NCBI GenBank assembly: GCA_009783355.1
Contig: WRHH01000014.1
Coordinates: 1 to 54,034 of the forward strand
Direction of reading: 5' to 3'
Length of the DNA stretch: 54,034 nucleotides
Source: Synergistaceae bacterium
GTDB taxonomy: Bacteria > Synergistota > Synergistia > Synergistales > Aminobacteriaceae
In this document: positions 18,464 to 26,186 of the stretch, in pieces
Position numbering within the stretch: the first letter of the stretch is position 1
Layout of the letters: each line of letters opens with the position of its first letter
Notes under the pieces: generated by a model
What the model saw: only the letters and a program-made list of their open reading frames with translations
Told to the model about the DNA's origin: nothing
The model's database searches: none
Program-made: the position numbers and the translations under genes

Positions 18464-19168
18464 ATGAGAAATGAAGATTTTATATTACTTTGCATGAATG
18501 GAACAGCGCGGAAAGTGGAAGATGCAATAAAAGCTGGCGCGGATGTTAATGCGAGAGCTCTAAAGGGTTCATCTACTGCATTAATGATTGCGGCAATGTT
18601 CAACAAAAACCCCGATGTAATAACAACGTTGGTCAAAAACGGTGCAGACGTTAACGCAAGAGATTCGGATAATGTAACGGCACTGACATTTGCGGCGAAT
18701 TTCAATAGTAACCCAGAAGTAATAACAGTATTTATAGAGAACGGAGCAGACGTCAACGCGAGAGACCCGGACGATATGACTGCATTGATGTTTGTAGCAT
18801 GTAACAATAATAATCCAGATGTGGTAATAACGTTAATCAAAAACGGCGCGGATGTAAACGCGAAAGATGCGGGCGGTTGGACTGCATTGATGTATGCGGC
18901 GAAAAACAATAATAATGATGTGGTATCGGCGCTGATCAGAAATGGCGCCGACGTAAACGCGAGAAATTTAAATGATATAACGCCTTTGATGTTTGCAGCA
19001 TATTTCAATAGCAACCCAGAAGTGATAACAACGCTGATTAATAACGGCGCCGACGTAAACGCGAAAGATACAAAAGGTCAGACAGCATTGATGTATGCAA
19101 CAGAAAATAATAATCCCGATGTAGCGCAGTGCTGCGTGAAAGCGTTAATCGCCAAAAACGAACTATAA
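18464..19168 (+). CDS. ankyrin-repeat protein
   Basis: A 234-residue protein made almost entirely of about seven ankyrin repeats with the periodic core NGADVNARD...TALMFAA and unusual asparagine-rich helices (NNNNP). There is no signal peptide or membrane segment. The repeats are well kept at DNA level too, so internal recombination can change their number. The ATG at 18464 has only a weak upstream site. Ankyrin arrays bind other proteins; in host-associated bacteria some are effectors, but nothing here shows export. It lies between recombination-type repeats and a palindromic element, which suggests an accessory gene. Confidence 0.88.
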   Translation: MRNEDFILLCMNGTARKVEDAIKAGADVNARALKGSSTALMIAAMFNKNPDVITTLVKNGADVNARDSDNVTALTFAANFNSNPEVITVFIENGADVNARDPDDMTALMFVACNNNNPDVVITLIKNGADVNAKDAGGWTALMYAAKNNNNDVVSALIRNGADVNARNLNDITPLMFAAYFNSNPEVITTLINNGADVNAKDTKGQTALMYATENNNPDVAQCCVKALIAKNEL

Positions 19169-19230
19169 ACAAAGCTATATAAAATCTTTGTCTTTTGTTC
19201 GTTCTTCACTCCATACTTCACATTTCACAC

Positions 19231-19684
19231 CAATGTCATTAAGTTAAGAGCAACCAGTCAAAAAACCTCAGGTCTTTGCGCCTCGGCGAAGCCGCTCTTC
19301 ACGCCCGCGACTCAGGAGGAGCGCAGCGACGGAAGTGCCAGCGAAGCGATAGGTATTTTGCGGCGCGGCAATCCATTGGTTTTTGGTACTATCGTTTCAT
19401 GGTAATCCAGAGTCTTTTTAACTTTTATCTTTCTATTTGGCTTTCTGGATTACCATGAAAGTAATCAAAAGGCAAAAACTAAAAGACAACTGGATTGCCG
19501 CGCCGCAAAAAGACGCGGGCGTGAAGAGCGGCTTTGCCGAGGCGCAAAGACGTTAATTAGGCAAGTTTCGTTCACTGTGGCGAGTGCAACTCGTGACCAT
19601 TGCTTCCCGCCACGCTACGCTCGCGGTCGCAAAGACGTTTAAATTGAGTCGCTTTTGTCTTTTTTGCTTAACTTAATGACATTG
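19231..19684. mobile_element. 454-bp nested palindromic (MITE-like) element
   Basis: Four pairs of arms are nested around one centre: caatgtcattaagttaag at 19231-19248 with 19667-19684 (18 bp, perfect); 19272-19309 with 19514-19551 (38 bp, one mismatch); ttttgcggcgcggcaatcca at 19356-19375 with 19491-19510 (20 bp, perfect); tttcatggtaatccag at 19395-19410 with 19445-19460 (16 bp, perfect). No protein of note is encoded. TACTTCACA occurs directly to the right (19685-19693) and near the left end (19214-19222), a possible target duplication. The right end abuts a broken restriction/methylation gene. Confidence 0.75.
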
Positions 19685-20002
19685 TACTTCACACTGTCTT
19701 TTACGCCTAAAAAAGAAATGTCACTTTCAGAAAAGCTGTATTACAGTATGTGCATAAAGGCAAATTCATACAGATATAATTACGGCAGGCAAGCTAATAA
19801 AACCTTAAAAGATATTAATTTGCCTGATTATATCCCTGAATGGGTCTATGATGTTGAGATTAAGCCAATAACAACGACCAAAGCGAATGCCATAATACAG
19901 TCGCTTGAAGTTAATAAATGGGGCGAATACACATTAGGCGAATTGTTTAGATTTCATAAAGGTAAACGCCTGACAAAAGAAGATATGAGTAAGATTATGT
20001 AG
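19682..20002 (+). pseudogene. fragment of a restriction-modification specificity/methylase gene
   Basis: From the end of the palindromic element the frame reads LYFTLSFTPKKEMSLSEKLY onward, then CIKANSYRYNYGRQANKTLK, PDYIPEWVYDV and WGEYTLGELFRFHKGKRLTK before stopping. The last part is the familiar entry of a target-recognition domain in HsdS or Eco57I/BcgI-like enzymes, and the first part resembles the segment just before it. Both the methylase upstream and the rest of the specificity domain downstream are missing. It is a remnant, probably cut on its 5' side by the palindromic element. Confidence 0.6.
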
Positions 20003-20088
20003 TCCTCGCCATGCAGCTAAATTTTATAATAAGAAATCATATATGATATTGTACGCTTGATAAATGTGATGATTGTTCGCTTCTGTTT

Positions 20089-21393
20089 TTATTTTCCCTC
20101 CCCGAACTTCACAAATTCGTCGTAGCTCATGCATGTGTACTGCTCCGCTGGTTTTTTGGGGACTTCAATGGCGTGCTGCGGGCAAAATCCTATGCAGCGC
20201 TGGCAAGATTGGCATATGTTTTTATCAATTTGCGGAAATTTCGACGAGCTGTCCACTTTGATTGCTCCTCTCGGGCAGTGCCTTACGCACTTACCGCAGA
20301 TTGTGCATTTGCTTTGGTTTACTTGTATCGAAAACATACGGTAGAACAAATTCCAAGGTTTTCTTGTATGTCCTAACTTAAACGCTATATTGGAAGTAAA
20401 CGGCCAACTGCCTCTCCATTTTCCGTTGCCCTTTATTAAGCTTTCCGTAAAGAGAACTGAATCATTCTCGAATTTACTTATGCGCTTTGCGTTTCTCTCT
20501 TCCGGCATTTTTTTGTTGCCGTAATTTCCCGGCATGACGAATAGCTTTGAAGCTATCGGGGAATAGCCTTTCTTGGCGAGAAGCCTTCTTATGGGGCCTT
20601 CCATTCCCATTCCTGCCCCTCCCATGGTCGCTATCATGAAAATTTTATTACCGTTTGCTTCCGGTAAGGAGTCCAGAAAGTCCAATACAGTAGGATAAGT
20701 TGAAAAGCATGCTACGGGAAATGCTATTCCTATTACCGAATTTTCACTCAAAACCGGATTCATGCATTTTTCCATTTTGTGACATCTTACCGGCACGCCA
20801 TTTTCTCTGAGTAAGGATGAAATTCTCTCCACGGCGTAATAAGTATTCCCCGTTCCGCTAAACGCGAAAAAGTCAATTTCCTCCTCCGGTCTTATTTTGC
20901 GGTCGACGGCATTCTCGTCTTTCAGGGAAAAAGCCATGGTAGTGTAGCCTATTCCGTCTCGTTCCTGCCTTGTCGCTATTGTGCGAAAACCTCTCATTAA
21001 GTAAAATGTTAAAGAACCATCAGCCGAATGAACCGTGACCTGCTTAACAGCATTTGTTTTGGAGCGTTCTTTTCTTATTTGCGCGATAGCGTAAGTTAGT
21101 AACTTAGTTCCTATACCGTTATTGGTATATTCCGGAAGCACAAACAACATGGAAATATGGTTGCCGTTTCGTATCTCTATCATGCCCACTATTTTTGAAT
21201 CTGAAACAGCAAGAGTTACGTTATGCCCCAAGCTCTGCCTTGAAGCTATAGCATTTGCCGAAACATAGTTTACAAAAGCGGCTTTCCCTTCAGAGCTAAA
21301 CCCTTCGCTTTCAATTTTGGCAAAAGAAGCAAGTGCAATACTGCTTGCTAATTTCGCCTCTTCAGGTTTCATATTCTCTAACGTAATTTTCAT
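20089..21393 (-). CDS. GNAT acetyltransferase - flavodoxin - ferredoxin fusion (EFR1-like)
   Basis: A 434-residue cytoplasmic protein with three parts. Residues 1-~150 are a GNAT fold (SMLFVLPEYTNNGIGTKLLTYA, then HSADGSLTFYLMRGFR). Residues ~170-330 match the flavodoxin-like domain of EFR1-type proteins (FFAFSGTGNTYYAVERISSL, IGIAFPVACFSTYPTVLDFL). Residues ~350-415 hold two [4Fe-4S] motifs, CTICGKCVRHCP and CQSCQRCIGFCP. EFR1 proteins normally lack the acetyltransferase. I chose ATG 21393, with AAGGAG upstream at the end of folD; the frame extends upstream but only as out-of-frame folD. Electron transfer linked to acetyl transfer is a guess; the fusion may simply tie two activities. Confidence 0.85.
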   Translation of the reverse strand: MKITLENMKPEEAKLASSIALASFAKIESEGFSSEGKAAFVNYVSANAIASRQSLGHNVTLAVSDSKIVGMIEIRNGNHISMLFVLPEYTNNGIGTKLLTYAIAQIRKERSKTNAVKQVTVHSADGSLTFYLMRGFRTIATRQERDGIGYTTMAFSLKDENAVDRKIRPEEEIDFFAFSGTGNTYYAVERISSLLRENGVPVRCHKMEKCMNPVLSENSVIGIAFPVACFSTYPTVLDFLDSLPEANGNKIFMIATMGGAGMGMEGPIRRLLAKKGYSPIASKLFVMPGNYGNKKMPEERNAKRISKFENDSVLFTESLIKGNGKWRGSWPFTSNIAFKLGHTRKPWNLFYRMFSIQVNQSKCTICGKCVRHCPRGAIKVDSSSKFPQIDKNICQSCQRCIGFCPQHAIEVPKKPAEQYTCMSYDEFVKFGEGK

Positions 21394-21395
21394 AA

Positions 21396-22247
21396 TTAAT
21401 TTTCTCCTTGTTTTCCTGCTGCCAAGAGCGTGTTCTGAAGCAGCATTGCTATGGTCATTGGCCCGACTCCGCCGGGCACGGGGGTTATCCAACTTGCTTT
21501 CCGCGCTGCCTCTTTAAAATCAACGTCGCCGACAATCCCTTCAGGAAGCCTGTTTATTCCAACATCAATAACAATGGCGCCCTCTTTGATCATATCAGCG
21601 GTGATAAAACGAGGTTTTCCGATAGCAGCAACTACAATGTCCGCTTGAGCAACTACTTTCTGAAGATTTCTTGTTTTGCTGTGAGCAATTGTTACTGTCG
21701 CATTGCGCGCAAGAAGCATTGAGGCAACCGGTTTTCCAACAATATTGCTGCGCCCTGTCACAACGGCGCTTTTGCCCTCAATGGGAATACCTGTACTCTC
21801 AATGAGAGTTATAACGCCCTTCGGCGTACAAGGCTCAAAACATGGCAGACCCGACACGAGCTTTCCAACATTAAGAGCGTGAAAGCCGTCAACGTCTTTT
21901 TCAGGGTTCATGACCGCCAGCACTTCTGTTTCATTTAGATGCGCGGGTAGCGGGAATTGTACAAGTATGCCGTGAACTTCTTTATCCTCATTGAGTTTCT
22001 TCACAAGAGAAAGAAGCTCTTCATGTGTTGTTTCAGCAGGTAATTCGTATTTGCGGGAAGTTATTCCTGTTTCCCCGCAGCCTTTTTCTTTTTGCCTCAC
22101 ATATACCTTTGAAGCCGGATTTTCTCCAACTAAAACGACCGCAAGCGTTGGATTTATTCCGCGCGCTTTTAGCTTTAAAACCTCTTCTTTAATTGAAGAA
22201 CGAATTTCTGCGGATATTTTCCTGCCATCCAATATATTTGAGATCAT
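21396..22247 (-). CDS. folD: methylenetetrahydrofolate dehydrogenase / cyclohydrolase
   Basis: The bifunctional one-carbon enzyme, 283 residues, normal length. Family marks: YVRQKEKGCGETGI (with the catalytic lysine), VQFPLPAHLNETEVLAVMNP and DVDGFHALNVG, the NADP site VVTGRSNIVGKPVASMLL, and the C-terminal VPGGVGPMTIAMLLQNTL. The next gene downstream, the GNAT-EFR1 fusion, starts two bases after the folD stop, so the two are co-transcribed. The helicase gene upstream ends 23 bases before the folD start. Confidence 0.96.
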   Translation of the reverse strand: MISNILDGRKISAEIRSSIKEEVLKLKARGINPTLAVVLVGENPASKVYVRQKEKGCGETGITSRKYELPAETTHEELLSLVKKLNEDKEVHGILVQFPLPAHLNETEVLAVMNPEKDVDGFHALNVGKLVSGLPCFEPCTPKGVITLIESTGIPIEGKSAVVTGRSNIVGKPVASMLLARNATVTIAHSKTRNLQKVVAQADIVVAAIGKPRFITADMIKEGAIVIDVGINRLPEGIVGDVDFKEAARKASWITPVPGGVGPMTIAMLLQNTLLAAGKQGEN

Positions 22248-22270
22248 ATTTTATCCTCCCTCGGACATTT

Positions 22271-24112
22271 CTAAAGCTTTTCCCATTTCTCACTTTTTCT
22301 GCCGAATTTTCCCTGCTCTCTTCGTTTAGTACGTTTTTCATTATGGGCATCACTCACATCGAAATGAGCAGGCCGTTTTGCTGTGAACTTTGACTCTTTA
22401 ATTTTGGAAAATCTACCGGAGCGCGTTTCCACGCTCGCATTCTCTTCGGTGTTGTCCGGTATGAGCCCTCTCTTTGCCAATCTGGCCATATTCTGTGGAT
22501 AACGTGAGTAAGCTACGGGCAACAATTCAACGTTCACGGAATCTTTTCCTATCTTAATTGCGCCGACTTCGCTGCTCTCAACATCAAGCGTTGAACATAT
22601 CGCGCGCAAAACTTTTCCTACGTCAAGCCCTGTTCCGCTTCCGCCCTTAAAGCGCAACATAGCGCCTTTCGGGCGCGCGCCTATTGATCTGGAAGCCGTT
22701 TTTGTACGCGGCTCAGATGACGCGGCGGTACGGGAAGAACGCTCGCGGCGTTCTCTTTCTCTTTCAAGCTCGCTCGACAGGTTATATCCTTTGGTTGAGC
22801 GGGAATTAATCAGGCTGAGCAGTTTAGCTATGAGCATTTTGGGTTCCGCTCTTTCCAGCAGGTCCGCCGCCCATGCAGCGTAATCCGTGGAGTCGTCCGG
22901 CAACGGTTGAGCTTTCAGGAGACGCTCTTCCGCAATTTCTCTCTGTGACTGGCGTATTTTATTGATTTCAGGGACATCCGCCCATTCGATTTTCATTTGG
23001 GATGAGCGCAGTATGCCCTTGAATCTCCCCGCTTCAAGAGGGGAGAGCAGTATGAGGTTTGTGCCTTCATTTCCCGCTCTGCCGGTACGCCCGCTTCGGT
23101 GAACGAACGTGTCCATGTCCTCCGGCAATCCGAGCTGAATAACATGCGTCACTCCTTCAACATCAAGTCCGCGGGCGGCTACGTTAGTAGCGACAAGGAA
23201 TGGAACAGCCCCGTTCTTAAACGAATAAAGGATGGAGTTGCGCTCTCTCTGAGTCATTTCTCCGTGCAAGGCGCCCGCTGCGAATCCTTCTTCCTGCAGC
23301 TTCTGAGATACCTCTATGACGTCCATTCGCGTGTGGCAAAATATAAGGCTGCGTTTTGGCCTTTCCCACAACAGGACGTTCACGAGTCCTTCGAATCTTC
23401 TCCGCATCGGTACGAGATAGACTTTGTGAGCAATATCTTCATGCTGCTCGCCGTCTGAAACTAATGATATCGTATGCGGGGAGACAAGATATTTCATCGC
23501 GAGCCTACGCATCTCTTCCGGCATCGTTGCGGAGAAGAGCCATGTACGCCTTTCCGTTGGAAGGGAGTCAAGTATTCCTTCAAGCTCCTCCCTGAATCCC
23601 ATGTCCAGCATTTGATCGCCCTCGTCCAGGACAACGGCGCGTATATTTCTCGTATTCAACGTTCCCCGGTTTATATGGTCAAGAGTCCTTCCAGGAGTTC
23701 CGACAACAATAGCCGCCCCTTCTCTCAGCGAGCGGATTTGAGGCATCATTTCAAGCCCGCCCACAAGGGATACTGCTGATATATCCATTATGCTTGCGAG
23801 CCATGCCGCTTCTTTTTCCGTCTGCTGCGTGAGTTCACGAGTAGGAGAAAGTATTAATATGTGAGGAGTTCTTGTGGAAGGGTTTATATTCTCAAGCAAC
23901 GGTAGTAAAAATGCAAGCGTTTTTCCTGACCCGGTTTTTGCCCGCACTATTAAGTCTTGTTCGTAGTTGTTCAGTTCTAATACTTTTTTCTGCACAGGAG
24001 TGGGTTCATTGAACCCTTTTCTTCGTATGGCCAGAAGCAATTCCTCTCGAATGGGATATTCCTCAAAACCTGATATTTCACTCTCTAGCGCTTCGTTTTT
24101 AATTTCTTTCAT
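22271..24112 (-). CDS. DEAD-box RNA helicase with DbpA-type RNA-binding domain
   Basis: A 613-residue helicase. RecA-like domain 1 (~20-220) has the Q motif (GFNEPTPVQKKVL), motif I ARAKTGSGKT-like (VRAKTGSGKTLAF), Ia PTRELTQQ, Ib TPGRTLDH, II VLDEGDQML (DEGD instead of DEAD), and III SATMP. Domain 2 (~230-375) has IV LIFCHTR, V ATNVAARGLDV and VI HRSGRTGRAG. A linker with charged and arginine-rich stretches leads to a DbpA-type RRM (~500-570, GSGTGLDVGKVLRAICSTLD) and a basic tail. It is probably the CsdA/DeaD-type helicase in ribosome assembly and cold adaptation. A hairpin at 24151-24180 lies in its leader. Confidence 0.93.
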   Translation of the reverse strand: MKEIKNEALESEISGFEEYPIREELLLAIRRKGFNEPTPVQKKVLELNNYEQDLIVRAKTGSGKTLAFLLPLLENINPSTRTPHILILSPTRELTQQTEKEAAWLASIMDISAVSLVGGLEMMPQIRSLREGAAIVVGTPGRTLDHINRGTLNTRNIRAVVLDEGDQMLDMGFREELEGILDSLPTERRTWLFSATMPEEMRRLAMKYLVSPHTISLVSDGEQHEDIAHKVYLVPMRRRFEGLVNVLLWERPKRSLIFCHTRMDVIEVSQKLQEEGFAAGALHGEMTQRERNSILYSFKNGAVPFLVATNVAARGLDVEGVTHVIQLGLPEDMDTFVHRSGRTGRAGNEGTNLILLSPLEAGRFKGILRSSQMKIEWADVPEINKIRQSQREIAEERLLKAQPLPDDSTDYAAWAADLLERAEPKMLIAKLLSLINSRSTKGYNLSSELERERERRERSSRTAASSEPRTKTASRSIGARPKGAMLRFKGGSGTGLDVGKVLRAICSTLDVESSEVGAIKIGKDSVNVELLPVAYSRYPQNMARLAKRGLIPDNTEENASVETRSGRFSKIKESKFTAKRPAHFDVSDAHNEKRTKRREQGKFGRKSEKWEKL

Positions 24113-24150
24113 TTACATTTCCTTTCATGATTTATGTAGAAAAACTAAAT

Positions 24151-24180
24151 AAACGTCCCTCGTAGTTTTCGGGGACGTTT
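24151..24180 (-). promoter_or_regulatory. hairpin in the helicase mRNA leader
   Basis: aaacgtccc (24151-24159) pairs with gggacgttt (24172-24180), about 40 bases upstream of the helicase start on the minus strand. After the stem, the minus strand reads atttagttttt, so a weak terminator or cold-sensitive leader structure is possible. The gap 24181-24409 is AT-rich without a clear gene; one short frame ending at 24403 (MAIDYARENVKLKNTYALKK, then LALS) may be a gene remnant. Confidence 0.4.
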
Positions 24181-24409
24181 ATGATATTCATAGATATAAT
24201 TACACAACCCTATTTAGATTATGCTGTTTTGCCGAAAAAAGTCAAGAGTAAAACTAAATATTTAAAATTTAATTTTTTTTAAAATACTGAATCAGGCGGA
24301 TGTCACACCGTCCGATTCTGTTAATAAAATGGCAATTGATTATGCAAGGGAAAATGTAAAACTAAAGAATACCTATGCTTTAAAGAAACTCGCTTTGTCT
24401 TGACGCACT

Positions 24410-24499
24410 GGGGCTGTAACAAAAGTAATATATTGGCTATCCAAACCAATATCTATTGTGGTTTGGGTGACGACCAATATACTACTTTGTTACAGCTCC
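24410..24499. repeat. palindromic element with GGGGCTGTAACAAA arms, copy 1
   Basis: The arms at 24410-24436 and 24474-24499 are inverted copies with two substitutions and one indel, and an inner stem ccaaacca / tggtttgg (24441-24448, 24459-24466) extends the hairpin. A T-rich stretch (ccttttatctttt) follows on the plus strand. The outer arm is shared with a second element at 37756-37850. Both are preceded by cttgacg. It lies between the ends of the Na/Pi gene and the helicase leader. Confidence 0.75.
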
Positions 24500-24533
24500 T
24501 TTTATCTTTTCATTGAACATTGTGCATTGCCTT

Positions 24534-26186
24534 TTAATTGTGGCTCTTCATAAATCTTGATTCTGCCTTCTTTTCTTCCTTAATCTGTATTACCCTTTCG
24601 GCAATATTGTTGCAGTGATCCCCTATGCGCTCAAGGTTGCTCAGGATATCGCAGAAAAGCACGCCGCGTTTTGCGTCGCATTCGCCGCGGTTTAGCCTCT
24701 CGATATGGTTTTTACGATATTGTTTTTCCTTTGAATCAATGTCACGTTCAAGTATTGAACACACTTCATCAGCTATTTTAGAGTCTTCCATCGAAAAAGC
24801 GTTCATCGTCGTATTAAAAGACTTCTTTACGCTCATATACATATCCGTAAATTCAGCGTACGCTTCATCTGAAAAGCGGACGGACTGTTCCGACTTATAT
24901 CCCGCCAGCTCCATCATATTGGTTAGGTGGTCTCCAATACGCTCCATATCAGTCGATATATTCACATAGCTCGCAAGCACCGATGATAACGATTCCGAAA
25001 GGTTTTTTCGCCAAACTTTCGCTGCATATCGGCTAATTGAATAATTAATCACATCGACAGATTTCTCCTGCAAATCAAAATTATCCTTTTGTTCAAAACT
25101 ATTATCATCGTAACCTACCCATACAGTTTCCATCATATCGTGCAGTACGTGCCCCATATGGATTATCTCATCACGAACTGCGACGACAGCCGCTGCAGGG
25201 CTCGCATCTATGAGTTTTTCATCCATATATATGACGTCGCTGACTTGAGCTTCAGGCTTGACCGGAAGCAACCACTCAATAAGATGCGCAAAAAGTGCGG
25301 TAAACGGGAGGAAAATAACGGTGTTTATTATGTTGAAAAGCGTATGCGTATTAGCCAACTGCCGCGCAAGGTCGCCTGAAGTCATGAGCACCACTCTTTG
25401 AAATAGAGGCAATGCGGATATAAAAATTATAACGCCTATCGTGTTAAATAATACGTGAGAGAGCGCCGTTTGCTTCGCGGCTCTTTTTGTCCCTATACAT
25501 GACAAAACAGCTGTTATTGTAGTGCCTATGTTGTCGCCAAGAATTATCGGCACGGCCGCTTCAAATGTCAGCAGGCCCTGAGTAGCCATTGCCATTGTTA
25601 AGCCAATTGTCGCCGAGCTTGCCTGTACAAGCATGGTAAGCAATGTCCCCGCCAGGACTCCAAGCAGCGGATTTGTACTGAACATCTGGAAAAACTCAAC
25701 GCTGCCCTTCATCTCCCTCAGAAAGCTCATGGAATTTTCCATATTTGCCATTCCAAGAAATAACAAGCCAAATCCTACCATTCCATTCCCGAAATGTTTA
25801 TGTTTACTCTTTTTTCCGAAAAATGACAGCGCTACGCCTAATGCCAGAACCGGCAACGCAAAATCCTTTACCTTAAACGCTATTATCTGAGCATTAATTG
25901 TCGTTCCAATGTTTGCGCCCATCACGATTCCAATAGCTTGTTTCAATTGCATTAGTCCGGCATTTACGAAACTGACTGTCATAACTGTTGTAGCGCTGCT
26001 GCTTTGTATTAGGGAAGTCACCAAAGCACCCACAACAACTCCTCTCCAAGGCGTATTGGTCAACGAACCTATAAGCTGCCGCATCCTGTCTCCCGCTATG
26101 GCTTGCAGGGACTCGCTCATTTGTTTTATGCCATAAATTAGAAGCCCTAATCCGCCGACGAGTTGAAAGAAAGCGCTGAGATTCAC
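24534..26186 (-). CDS. Na+/phosphate cotransporter family protein with PhoU-like domain
   Basis: A 550-residue membrane protein of the NptA/PNaS type. Two inverted repeats carry the QSSSATTVMTVSFVNAG and QASSATIGLTMAMA signatures, each preceded by a hydrophobic hairpin; about eight membrane segments occupy residues 1-310. Residues ~340-540 form a soluble helical PhoU-like bundle with the paired ERIGDHLTN and ERIGDHCNN metal-binding motifs. It would import phosphate with sodium. Its start overlaps the stop of the nucleoside kinase gene by four bases (ATGA), so it closes the long minus-strand operon. Confidence 0.92.
   Translation of the reverse strand: MNLSAFFQLVGGLGLLIYGIKQMSESLQAIAGDRMRQLIGSLTNTPWRGVVVGALVTSLIQSSSATTVMTVSFVNAGLMQLKQAIGIVMGANIGTTINAQIIAFKVKDFALPVLALGVALSFFGKKSKHKHFGNGMVGFGLLFLGMANMENSMSFLREMKGSVEFFQMFSTNPLLGVLAGTLLTMLVQASSATIGLTMAMATQGLLTFEAAVPIILGDNIGTTITAVLSCIGTKRAAKQTALSHVLFNTIGVIIFISALPLFQRVVLMTSGDLARQLANTHTLFNIINTVIFLPFTALFAHLIEWLLPVKPEAQVSDVIYMDEKLIDASPAAAVVAVRDEIIHMGHVLHDMMETVWVGYDDNSFEQKDNFDLQEKSVDVINYSISRYAAKVWRKNLSESLSSVLASYVNISTDMERIGDHLTNMMELAGYKSEQSVRFSDEAYAEFTDMYMSVKKSFNTTMNAFSMEDSKIADEVCSILERDIDSKEKQYRKNHIERLNRGECDAKRGVLFCDILSNLERIGDHCNNIAERVIQIKEEKKAESRFMKSHN

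Noticed and set aside
18382-19014. 210-codon open frame on the minus strand opposite the ankyrin gene
   Set aside because: Its repeats are the mirror of the ankyrin repeats and follow from their codon pattern; no start site or protein family is visible.
24298-24403. Short frame ending KNTYALKKLALS
   Set aside because: It looks like the tail of a protein but has no start, no upstream gene and no recognisable family; kept only as a note.
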